Shown piece by piece: positions 1 through 7,420 of a DNA stretch of 64,000 nucleotides. A program made the translations under genes and the position numbers. Every line of letters starts with the position of its first letter. The stretch's first letter is position 1. This DNA comes from an uncultured Veillonellaceae bacterium (lineage in GTDB: Bacteria; Bacillota; Negativicutes; Veillonellales; Dialisteraceae): assembly GCA_958348245.1 (NCBI GenBank), contig CATVYJ010000003.1, positions 62,001 to 126,000 of the forward strand, read 5' to 3'. A model generated the notes under the pieces. That model saw nothing but the letters and a program-made list of their open reading frames with translations, made no database searches and was not told where the DNA came from.

Positions 1-716
1 CTGCCGATGGAAATTTTCGACTGGATCACGTGATACCCCGATCCGAAAGGATCCACATCCGGATCGAAGAGCACCAGAATGCGCGTCTTCTGATAATCGT
101 GCAGCAGGAAAAACCACAAAACAGGGAAAAACGCCACCAGCGCGCACAGGGCCTGCTTCACGATGCGCATGCGCAGTCCCGACAGGAAAAGCATGCCGAA
201 GCAGATCGCCGCAAAAACGAGGCTCGTTCCCAGGTCCGGCTGGATGAACACAAGAATAAAAGGCGGCAGCATGAGCCCGGCGACGGGAAGAAGGCTCCGC
301 CACGTGCGAAATCCGCCCTTATGATCGGCCAGCATCCGCGCAAGGCAGATAATCATGAGCACCTTTGCAAATTCCGACGGCTGGATCGATACCGGCCCGA
401 TCTGAATCCACCGCTGCGCCCCGAGCGCGCTCGTTCCGGCGACGCGCACAAAAAGAAGCATGAGGCAGTTCACGACATAGAGCGCAGGCGCCCACCGGTA
501 CAGCAGCCGGTAATCGTAGCGCATGAAAAAGGCGGACACCGCAAAACCCAGCAGAAAGAATGTCCCCTGCCGGACGACAAAATCGAAGCGCCCCGCATAG
601 TCCACATCGTTCACATGGGTGGCGCTGCCGATAATGAGAATGCCCAGCGCCGCCAGCGACAGAATGGTGAGGAACAGCGTGCCGTCGATTCTCCGCCAGT
701 AGTACAGAAAATTCAT
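1..716 (-). CDS. rodA: RodA peptidoglycan glycosyltransferase (SEDS family), 3' end outside window
   Basis: The protein begins MNFLYYWRRIDGTLF and runs through several hydrophobic segments typical of the FtsW/RodA/SpoVE (SEDS) family, including the family stretches QIGPVSIQPSEFAKV and FIQPDLGTS. SEDS proteins polymerise lipid II into glycan strands together with a class B PBP; here the partner is the PBP2 encoded just upstream. The ATG overlaps the minD stop as ATGA, so the two are translationally coupled. The carboxy-terminal part lies beyond base 1, so only about 238 codons are visible. The assignment to RodA rather than FtsW rests on the mre/PBP2 operon context. Confidence 0.93.
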   Translation of the reverse strand, partial: MNFLYYWRRIDGTLFLTILSLAALGILIIGSATHVNDVDYAGRFDFVVRQGTFFLLGFAVSAFFMRYDYRLLYRWAPALYVVNCLMLLFVRVAGTSALGAQRWIQIGPVSIQPSEFAKVLMIICLARMLADHKGGFRTWRSLLPVAGLMLPPFILVFIQPDLGTSLVFAAICFGMLFLSGLRMRIVKQALCALVAFFPVLWFFLLHDYQKTRILVLFDPDVDPFGSGYHVIQSKISIG

Positions 717-1549
717 GGTCTCCTCCTCCACCGGGCCCCGCTCTGCCGCCGCCGCCAGGCCGCCAGCGGAGAAGCGCCGCCATCCCCGCTTTTGCCCTCC
801 GCGGCCGCCCGGTCAAGGAGCGCTTCCCACCGGGACAGCGGATACGCCGCTCCAGTCCGCAGCGCGTGCAGCACAAGCGATACCGCTTCCCGGAAAGCGC
901 TCTCCCCGGGCAGCGCCGCCAGCCGCCCTTCCTGCGCAAGACGGTCCGCTTCGGCGCTGTGAGGCACCGCACCGAGCACAGGCAGACCCTCCGCCTCTTT
1001 CATTACGGACGCAAGCGACACCGCCGCTTCGGACCCGCACTGGAAATTATTGAAAATCACATGAAACGGATGCGTCCCCCGGAGCCGCTCCGCCATGCGC
1101 GCCGCATCCCGAAGGGACGCCCTGGACGGCCCCACGACAAGAAGCCACGCATCCGCCGCTTCCTCCGCGAAGCGGATGCCCTTGCCGAGACCGGCCGGGC
1201 AGTCGAGAAGCACGATATCGTAACGCTCTGCCACATCTTCGAGAACCGTATGCAGCGCCGGCCGGGAGATCTCCTTCCACCCCTCCTCTTCCGAGGCGGG
1301 CAGGAAATCCAGCCCCCTTCCCGCAGAGAGGATCGCTTCCTTCTCGAGGCATCTGCCCCGGGCGAGGTCCCATGCATTCCGCTTCAGACGATCCGACAGG
1401 CCGAGCGGGATGTCCAGATTGCGCAGTCCCATATCGCCGTCAATGAGCAGCACCCTGCGGCCCTCTTCCGCCAGCGCGAAGCCGAAAGCCGCCGTCAGAA
1501 GCGTTTTTCCCACGCCCCCTTTTCCGGACGCCATTGCGATGCATTTCAC
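713..1549 (-). CDS. minD: MinD-like P-loop ATPase
   Basis: A 278-residue ParA/MinD family ATPase. A deviant Walker A (GKGGVGKT, residues ~9-16) lies at the N-terminus, followed by a switch region with LLIDGDMGLRNLD and a Walker B-like IVLLDCPAG. MinD proteins cycle on the membrane and position the division site with MinC and MinE; neither partner is present here. The gene sits between mrdA and rodA with 4-nt ATGA overlaps on both sides, so it is part of the elongation operon. The C-terminus is long, basic and rich in Trp/Arg instead of the usual short amphipathic helix ending. It could be a MinD paralogue devoted to the elongation machinery. Confidence 0.85.
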   Translation of the reverse strand: MKCIAMASGKGGVGKTLLTAAFGFALAEEGRRVLLIDGDMGLRNLDIPLGLSDRLKRNAWDLARGRCLEKEAILSAGRGLDFLPASEEEGWKEISRPALHTVLEDVAERYDIVLLDCPAGLGKGIRFAEEAADAWLLVVGPSRASLRDAARMAERLRGTHPFHVIFNNFQCGSEAAVSLASVMKEAEGLPVLGAVPHSAEADRLAQEGRLAALPGESAFREAVSLVLHALRTGAAYPLSRWEALLDRAAAEGKSGDGGASPLAAWRRRQSGARWRRRP

Positions 1550-3435
1550 TGTGCCGTACCTCCTTCCGCAGGCGCCGCCTGCGGCTGCCGCGCTTTCGCC
1601 TCTGCTGCCGGGCTGAATTCACCCAGATGGAAATACGCGTCGAGGATCTTCTTTGTCACCGGCGCGGCGGAGTCCGAGCCGAAGCCGCTGTGCTCAAACA
1701 TGACAAGCACCACGATCTCCGGCTTCTCATAAGGCGCGTACGCCACAAACCATCCGTTGTCCAGACCGTTCGTTTCCGCCGTACCGGACTTGCCCGCTAC
1801 GGAAACGGGATATTTCTCAAAGAGGAATCCCCCTGTGCCGTCTTTTCCCATGACCCGGCGGAGCGAGTCCTGAATGGTCGACAGATTGGCCTGAGAAATG
1901 GGGAGCGTTCCCGTTTTCACCGGCGTAAACACTTTGTTGGGCGTGCCGTCCAGATTATCCACGCGGCTCACAAGATACGGCTGATACCGCGTGCCTCCGT
2001 TGGCAATAGCCGCGTACACCATGGCCATCTGCAGCGGCGTAGTGAGCATGTAGCTCTGTCCGATAGCCGCGTCAAACGTTTCGCCGAGGTACCAGTCTTC
2101 ATCGAAAACTTTCTTCTTATATTCTTCGCTCGCCACATTGCCGTCCGACTCGCCGGCAAGATCGATGCCGGTCTTCTCCCCGAGACCGAACGCGCGGGAC
2201 ATGGCCGCCAGCTTGTCGATGCCGAGACGGCGGCCGATTTCATAGAAATAGACGTTGTCCGACTTTTCCATGGCTTCGGCAAAATTGATCCATCCAAACG
2301 CTTCGCCCTGGGCATTGCGCTTCGGAATGAGCCAGTGCTTGCCGCTGTCAAAAATTTTCTCCGCCGGATCGAGCACGGTCGCCTCAAGCCCCGCCGCGGC
2401 GGTAATGACCTTGAAAGTCGAGCCCGGGGGATACATCGCCGTGATGGGCCGGTTTTCCAGCGGGTGGTTCGGATTGTTCAGGATGGCGTTCCATTCCGCC
2501 GACGTGATGCCCCGGCTGAACAGATTCGGATCAAAACTGGGCCAGCTCACCATGGCGAGCACCGCCCCCGAATTGGGATCCAGCGCCACTACGGACGCTC
2601 CGGTGGGGTTGACTTTGCCCGCCTTGAGAAGGGCCACCTGCTCCTCCACGGCGCGTTCTGCCACCTCCTGCAGGCGCGCGTCCAGCGTGAGGCGCACATT
2701 GTAGCCGGAAATCACAGGATCCCCGTTGAAATAACGAACAGGCTGCCCCGTGGCGTCTACTTCCACATGGCGGGAGCCGTTCTTTCCTTCCAGATAGGAA
2801 TTGTACCGGTATTCCAGCCCGGCCCGGCCGATGAGCGCGCTCGTGGTATAGGGTTCCCCTTCCGCATTCCGGTCATCCGGCCCCGCTTCTCCCACGTAGC
2901 CGATGACCTGCGCGCCCGCGCTCTTCAGGGGATACATGCGGAGCGGCTGGCTTTCCACTTCCACGTCGGGAAAGTCGGCCTTCCGCTCTGCAATCCGGCT
3001 CACCACGTCGAGCCCCACGTCATAGGCGAGAGGCACCGAGCCGAACGCCGCCTTGTAATCGTCGAGCCGTTTCAGAATGGCCTCCTGCGGAATATGGAGA
3101 AGCGCGGACACCGCCGCGAGTTCCTCCGGCGGCAGCGTCTCCTGCTTCCGATCTACCGGGACGACCACCGTGTACGTGGGCCGCGAACCGGCGAGCATGA
3201 AGCCGTTCCGGTCGTACATGGCCCCGCGGGCGGCCTGCACGGGAAGCGTACGGATGCGGTTGCCGTCCGCCTCCGCCTTGTAGTACGCCCCTTCCACAAT
3301 CTGCATATAGAAAAGGCGGACGCTCAAAATCGCCAGGAGAAAGACCGCGGCGTACATCATTTTCGCATACCGCGACTCCTCCCGGTTCTTGATGAGCTTT
3401 TCCAGCATGCCGGGGATTGATTTCTTCCTTACCAT
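1546..3435 (-). CDS. mrdA: Penicillin-binding protein 2 (transpeptidase)
   Basis: About 629 residues: an N-terminal membrane anchor (~residues 24-44), a dimerisation/pedestal domain, and a transpeptidase domain with the three penicilloyl-serine motifs SxxK (STFK in PPGSTFKVITAAAG), SxN (SDN in KSDNVYFYEIG) and KSGT (in VAGKSGTAET). It crosslinks peptidoglycan during cell elongation, paired with RodA from the same operon. I chose the ATG at 3435 (MVRKKS) because GGGAG lies 5 nt upstream; the reading frame stays open further into mreD but has no good start there. It overlaps the mreD stop by a few bases and shares ATGA with minD. Confidence 0.95.
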   Translation of the reverse strand: MVRKKSIPGMLEKLIKNREESRYAKMMYAAVFLLAILSVRLFYMQIVEGAYYKAEADGNRIRTLPVQAARGAMYDRNGFMLAGSRPTYTVVVPVDRKQETLPPEELAAVSALLHIPQEAILKRLDDYKAAFGSVPLAYDVGLDVVSRIAERKADFPDVEVESQPLRMYPLKSAGAQVIGYVGEAGPDDRNAEGEPYTTSALIGRAGLEYRYNSYLEGKNGSRHVEVDATGQPVRYFNGDPVISGYNVRLTLDARLQEVAERAVEEQVALLKAGKVNPTGASVVALDPNSGAVLAMVSWPSFDPNLFSRGITSAEWNAILNNPNHPLENRPITAMYPPGSTFKVITAAAGLEATVLDPAEKIFDSGKHWLIPKRNAQGEAFGWINFAEAMEKSDNVYFYEIGRRLGIDKLAAMSRAFGLGEKTGIDLAGESDGNVASEEYKKKVFDEDWYLGETFDAAIGQSYMLTTPLQMAMVYAAIANGGTRYQPYLVSRVDNLDGTPNKVFTPVKTGTLPISQANLSTIQDSLRRVMGKDGTGGFLFEKYPVSVAGKSGTAETNGLDNGWFVAYAPYEKPEIVVLVMFEHSGFGSDSAAPVTKKILDAYFHLGEFSPAAEAKARQPQAAPAEGGTAQ

Positions 3436-3920
3436 CTTGGCTCCCATTCCCGCTTCATATTCCAGAGCACATTGTGCAGCACCAGCGCCGCCAGCGCGTT
3501 TGCGCCGATCTGGGGCAGGCCGCGGTACACGGCGTACGCAGGGATATCCACCCGGCCGCCGCTCACGGCCACCACCAGCCACAGGAAGACGAAATACACC
3601 GCCGTACCCGCCGCGACAGACAGCACCGACACAAGCCACTTCCGATTATACCGTTCCCGCATGAAAAAGGACGTAAGAAGCGTCACCATGAGATAGGGGA
3701 AAAGGTGCAGGCCGAAGAAATTGCCCGCGACGATATCCTGCGCCGCGCCGCCCGCCAGCGCAAAAGTGAGCGCCGTCTTCCGGTCAAAAGCCAGCACGGA
3801 AATCACCGCCGCCGCCAGCCACAGATCCGGCATCCACCCTCCGTGCAGCAGAAACGGAAGCACCGCGCTCTGCAGCAGAAAGAGCGACGCCGCAAGGCAA
3901 AGCCATCCTGCGCGCGACAT
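3429..3920 (-). CDS. mreD: Rod shape-determining protein MreD
   Basis: A 163-residue, very hydrophobic protein with about five predicted membrane segments and little soluble sequence, as is usual for MreD. It is an inner-membrane component of the Rod complex. Identity rests on size, hydrophobic profile and position between mreC and mrdA. The ATG at 3920 overlaps the mreC stop (TGATG); a GTG one codon upstream is an alternative start. Confidence 0.88.
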   Translation of the reverse strand: MSRAGWLCLAASLFLLQSAVLPFLLHGGWMPDLWLAAAVISVLAFDRKTALTFALAGGAAQDIVAGNFFGLHLFPYLMVTLLTSFFMRERYNRKWLVSVLSVAAGTAVYFVFLWLVVAVSGGRVDIPAYAVYRGLPQIGANALAALVLHNVLWNMKREWEPRW

Positions 3921-4831
3921 CACGGCACCCCCGCCTGTTTCTCATTGGGATTCATGGGCGGCTCCTTCACCGGTGCGGCCGCGTCGATATCCTGCGGCAT
4001 AGTCCGCTCAAACGCGCTCGTAATGACGAAGACTTCCTCGAGACGGCTGAGATCCGCGGCAGGCGTCACCTGCGCTTCCCGGGCCGGCGTAGACGGATCA
4101 TCCGTCACCTCGCTGACCCGTCCGATCAGGAGCCCCTGCGGATACACGCCGCCATAGCCCGACGTGACCAGCGTATCGTCCTTCAGCACGTCCGCCGCGC
4201 GGGACAGATTGACGAAAGTCAATACGGACGATCGGCTCCCATTCCCCTGCACGATGGACACGACACGGGAAGACGGACGCTGCACGATAGCCCCTACAGA
4301 CGTACGCGGATCCGTAATGAGCTGCACCCGCGCCGTAGTGCGGTAGACCTCGCTCACGAAGCCCACCAGCCCCTCCGGCACGATGACCGGCATGTACCGC
4401 GCAAGGCCGTCGTCCGTCCCGCGGTCGATCACCAGCGTATCCGTCCACGATCCGTAATCCCGGGCAATGACCGACGCGCCCAGCAGCTGGTACTGCGTAT
4501 ATCCCTGCCGGAATCCCGCAAGCGACCGGAGACGCACATTCTCCGCCAGGATTTCGCTGTAGGCGGTCTGTTCCGCCCGGAGCGCGCCGTTTTCCCGGCG
4601 GAGCGCGTCCAGCTCCTCCCAGTTCGACAGCATCTGATCCGCCATATCCAGCCCCGTCCGTCCGGCGAGCGCAATGCGGCTCGTGCCGTATTCAAACGGA
4701 GCCGCGGCGATGGAGAGAGGCTGCGACACGAAAGGAATGGACTCCCTGTGACGCCAGGACCAGCCGCACAGCCCCATGAAAGCAAAAATCAGGATGGTCA
4801 GAAAAATTTTCCGTTTCCCGAAAAAGAACAA
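3920..4831 (-). CDS. mreC: Rod shape-determining protein MreC
   Basis: 303 residues: one N-terminal transmembrane helix (~8-24), a short coiled coil with the WEELDALRRENGALRAE heptad stretch (~70-95), then the beta-rich periplasmic MreC core (VIARDYGSWTDTLVIDRGTDDGL, and LVTSGYGGVYPQGLLIGRV near the end). MreC links cytoplasmic MreB to the PBP2/RodA enzymes. It follows mreB by 3 bases and overlaps mreD. Length and domain order are normal. Confidence 0.94.
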   Translation of the reverse strand: MFFFGKRKIFLTILIFAFMGLCGWSWRHRESIPFVSQPLSIAAAPFEYGTSRIALAGRTGLDMADQMLSNWEELDALRRENGALRAEQTAYSEILAENVRLRSLAGFRQGYTQYQLLGASVIARDYGSWTDTLVIDRGTDDGLARYMPVIVPEGLVGFVSEVYRTTARVQLITDPRTSVGAIVQRPSSRVVSIVQGNGSRSSVLTFVNLSRAADVLKDDTLVTSGYGGVYPQGLLIGRVSEVTDDPSTPAREAQVTPAADLSRLEEVFVITSAFERTMPQDIDAAAPVKEPPMNPNEKQAGVP

Positions 4832-4834
4832 CGC

Positions 4835-5869
4835 TCAGTCCCTCCCGTAATACATCTCGCCGTCCTCAATGATATCCGGCAGTTTTCTGTATTCATTCAG
4901 CGCGGCGAGACACCCCGCCGCGACCACATTCTCCGGCTCGTCCGGCACCGCCACGGGGATGCCCACCTCCGACGAAATCCAGTCGCTGATGCCCGTGAGG
5001 AGTGCCGAGCCGCCTGCGAGCAGCATGCCGTTCTTCAGCAGATCTTCGGCCATCTCCGGCTGCGCCGTGCGGATGATGCGCTTAATCAGTCTTGTCACCG
5101 GCAGCAGCAGGAGCTGCATGATGGGATAGAGCTCCCGCGAAGACAGGGTGAGCACCACCTCCACGCCGTCTTCCGCGCGGCGGCCCCGCACATTGATGGT
5201 CCGCTCTTCCTTCGGCTTCGTCACACTCGCCATGTCCCGCTTGATGGTCTCCGCCATCGCGCTGCCGATCATCACATGGTATTTCTCCATCAGATACGTG
5301 CGGATGCCGCTGTCCACCTGCCGCCCGCCGAAGGGAATACCCTCTTCGGCAACGATGCCCCCGCAGGAAAAGAGGCCGCAGTCCGTCACGTCCCGGCCCA
5401 CCACTGCCGCAAGCGTCGCCTCCGGAAGCGACAGCGACTGCCGCGCCCCGAGCACCGCCGCTGCCGGCGCGGAAATGAGATAGCCGTGCTGCGCTCCCGC
5501 ATGGAGCACGGCGTCGATGAGAGCGTGGCGCACCACAAGACTGGTGCCGCTCGGCACGGACAGCATCACCGTGGGCCGCGTCACCGCACGGTGCATCACT
5601 TTTTCCAGAAAATACTGGAGCATGGCCTTCGTGAGCGCGTAATCCGCGATGACCCCGTGCTTCACCGGCCACTCCAGACGGTATTTCTCCGGTTCGCCGT
5701 GATAGCGCACGAGCGCATTCACGCCGAAGCCCGCCGCGCGGCCCGTGCCGTTGTCGATGACCGCCACGCTGTTCTCCGACAGCACCACCCGGCCTCCCGC
5801 AAACATGCGCACCTGCGACGACCCCATATCGATGCCGATTCGGCTCATTACTCCGGAAAAAGATTTCAT
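4835..5869 (-). CDS. mreB: MreB-like actin homologue with degenerate phosphate-2 motif
   Basis: 344 residues with the MreB/actin fold: phosphate-1 segment GIDMGSSQV, interdomain PAAAVLGARQSLSLPEAT, and adenosine motif LLAGGSALLTGIS. It heads mreBCD-mrdA-minD-rodA and should organise elongation-specific wall synthesis. Odd feature: the phosphate-2 loop, normally VVDIGGGTTEVA in MreB, reads AVVGRDVTDCGLF here, so the usual Asp and the triple Gly are lost; phosphate-1 is also unusual (normally GTANT). Nucleotide binding or hydrolysis may therefore be altered. The rest of the alignment is clearly MreB. Confidence 0.9.
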   Translation of the reverse strand: MKSFSGVMSRIGIDMGSSQVRMFAGGRVVLSENSVAVIDNGTGRAAGFGVNALVRYHGEPEKYRLEWPVKHGVIADYALTKAMLQYFLEKVMHRAVTRPTVMLSVPSGTSLVVRHALIDAVLHAGAQHGYLISAPAAAVLGARQSLSLPEATLAAVVGRDVTDCGLFSCGGIVAEEGIPFGGRQVDSGIRTYLMEKYHVMIGSAMAETIKRDMASVTKPKEERTINVRGRRAEDGVEVVLTLSSRELYPIMQLLLLPVTRLIKRIIRTAQPEMAEDLLKNGMLLAGGSALLTGISDWISSEVGIPVAVPDEPENVVAAGCLAALNEYRKLPDIIEDGEMYYGRD

Positions 5870-5900
5870 GTCCCGCGTCCTTCCTCTTTATGTATCATTC

Positions 5901-5909
5901 ATTGTACCA
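5901..5909 (-). promoter_or_regulatory. Likely promoter of the mreB operon (extended -10)
   Basis: On the minus strand TGGTACAAT forms an extended -10 element about 32 nt upstream of the mreB ATG. No convincing -35 is visible. The remainder of the 5870-6157 gap holds only this element and the terminator of the restriction gene. Confidence 0.45.
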
Positions 5910-6097
5910 CATCGCACCGAATCCGGCAGAGAAAAAGCCGCGTCCCCGTGCGGACCGCACGCACGCAGGAGCACGGAAGGAATCTCCGCATCCGCTCCGC
6001 CAAAAACAAACACACTCCTTCTCTTTGTAAAAGGGAAACACGCCGCCCCGCTGCGCGCAAAAAGCTTTTCTTCTCCTGCGGGAAAAAGAGCGTGCAC

Positions 6098-6140
6098 AAA
6101 AAAAGAAACGGGACGCGCTCTCATGCGGAGAGCATCCCGT
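6098..6140 (-). terminator. Rho-independent terminator of the MmeI-like gene
   Basis: A long GC-rich hairpin (ACGGGATGCTCTC paired with GAGAGCGCGTCCCGT) followed on the minus strand by TTTCTTTTTTT. It lies just downstream of the TAA of the methyltransferase C-terminal segment. Confidence 0.85.
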
Positions 6141-6157
6141 CTTTTCTATCCAACGAT

Positions 6158-7420
6158 TCATTTGTCCGCTTCCGCGGCGAGCTGCTGGTAGCGCTTCATG
6201 AGCTCCGCCACGCAGTCCGATTCGGTCATGCCCCGCCAGTTCCACCCGTAGGCGGTCATGACGGCTTTGTCGTTTTCCTGATGGGCGTGGCGCAGGTCCG
6301 GCGGCATGGTGAGCTCGTCATACAGGTCGGCAAGGCTCGCGTCGGGATAGCGCGCCCGCGCGTCGAGAATGGCCTGCGCAGTCTGTTCGATGGCCGCGTG
6401 CTGTGCGTCCGTCGGCTCCGGCCAGGGGAAATTGTTGTACACAACATCCTTAGAATACCGATATCGCATTTCTAAGCGTCCCGCAACTACCCTCATCCAT
6501 GCATTATGGACATTAGATGTAAGTATTCCAAATTCATATATATTTGCATTGGGAACAATTTGCACTGCATCAGAAACAATTACGCCTGCCTTTATAAATC
6601 CCATTGGAATGTATCTTCTTGTTTCGGAAGATACACGCGGAATAATAATAAAATCTACATCCGTAGGTTGTGTCCGTTGCGCAAATAGAGTCGGTGTTTC
6701 TGCGAATTTTCTGATTGCCGCAGCAATACTTCTTTCTCTCGCATCTTTACAAGCTTCTATTCTTTCCATAATGAGAGGACATTGACGCAACTCTGCCGGT
6801 GACGCATCGACAAGCCAGAGACACCATCTCTTCTTTCCTTTGATGTATTCTGCTGCACCAAGCAAAGGACGGATAAATTTTTTACTTTTCGGGTCCTTCC
6901 TTACAAATTCAGCAAGATCTTTATCTTCAATAATCAGATTGCCTCCATCCGCCGGTTTATTCCCATAAATCATCTTCGGTACATGACACAAAGGATGATT
7001 TCTGCTTTTTACCAGAATATTGGCTCCGTTTACAAGATAATAATTGATGTGCTCCGCCTCGGATATGCGACCGTTATCAAAAATAAATTTTCTTTTTCTT
7101 TCAAATTTCGCAAAGCCAATAATAACGCAATTCACATGTGCTTTATTAACGGATTCGCTGTTCCATACAAAAGTCTTATGCGCAAAATTGATAAAATCGC
7201 CTTTCATAAATGGCCAGAATCGCGAAACAGTTTCTCCCTGCACAATGGAATTGGTAGAAACAAAGGCCACTTCAATGGACGTATTTTCAATATAATCCGA
7301 AGCTTTCTTATACCACCCGCATACGTAATCTAGATTTTTCACTTTCGGAAAGATTTCCTGCATATCTGCTTTCTGGTCTGCGGACATGTATGTGAATCCC
7401 ACAAAAGGCGGATTGCCCAT
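6158..7420 (-). CDS. MmeI-type methyltransferase/restriction enzyme, C-terminal segment (motif IV and specificity domain), out of frame with the N-terminal segment
   Basis: This 420-codon frame starts at MGNPPFVGFTY, which carries methyltransferase catalytic motif IV (NPPF), and continues through the target-recognition domain to the conserved C-terminal part (RYRYSKDVVYNNFPWPEP). It is the continuation of the upstream frame (7308-8915), separated only by one base in a run of eight G. With seven (or ten) G the reading is continuous and gives about 918 residues, the size of MmeI (919). Bases ~6440-7430 are clearly A+T-richer than both ends of the gene, suggesting that motif IV plus the specificity domain was exchanged as a block. 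On its own this piece would not be an active methylase, as it lacks the SAM-binding motif I. Confidence 0.88.
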   Translation of the reverse strand: MGNPPFVGFTYMSADQKADMQEIFPKVKNLDYVCGWYKKASDYIENTSIEVAFVSTNSIVQGETVSRFWPFMKGDFINFAHKTFVWNSESVNKAHVNCVIIGFAKFERKRKFIFDNGRISEAEHINYYLVNGANILVKSRNHPLCHVPKMIYGNKPADGGNLIIEDKDLAEFVRKDPKSKKFIRPLLGAAEYIKGKKRWCLWLVDASPAELRQCPLIMERIEACKDARERSIAAAIRKFAETPTLFAQRTQPTDVDFIIIPRVSSETRRYIPMGFIKAGVIVSDAVQIVPNANIYEFGILTSNVHNAWMRVVAGRLEMRYRYSKDVVYNNFPWPEPTDAQHAAIEQTAQAILDARARYPDASLADLYDELTMPPDLRHAHQENDKAVMTAYGWNWRGMTESDCVAELMKRYQQLAAEADK

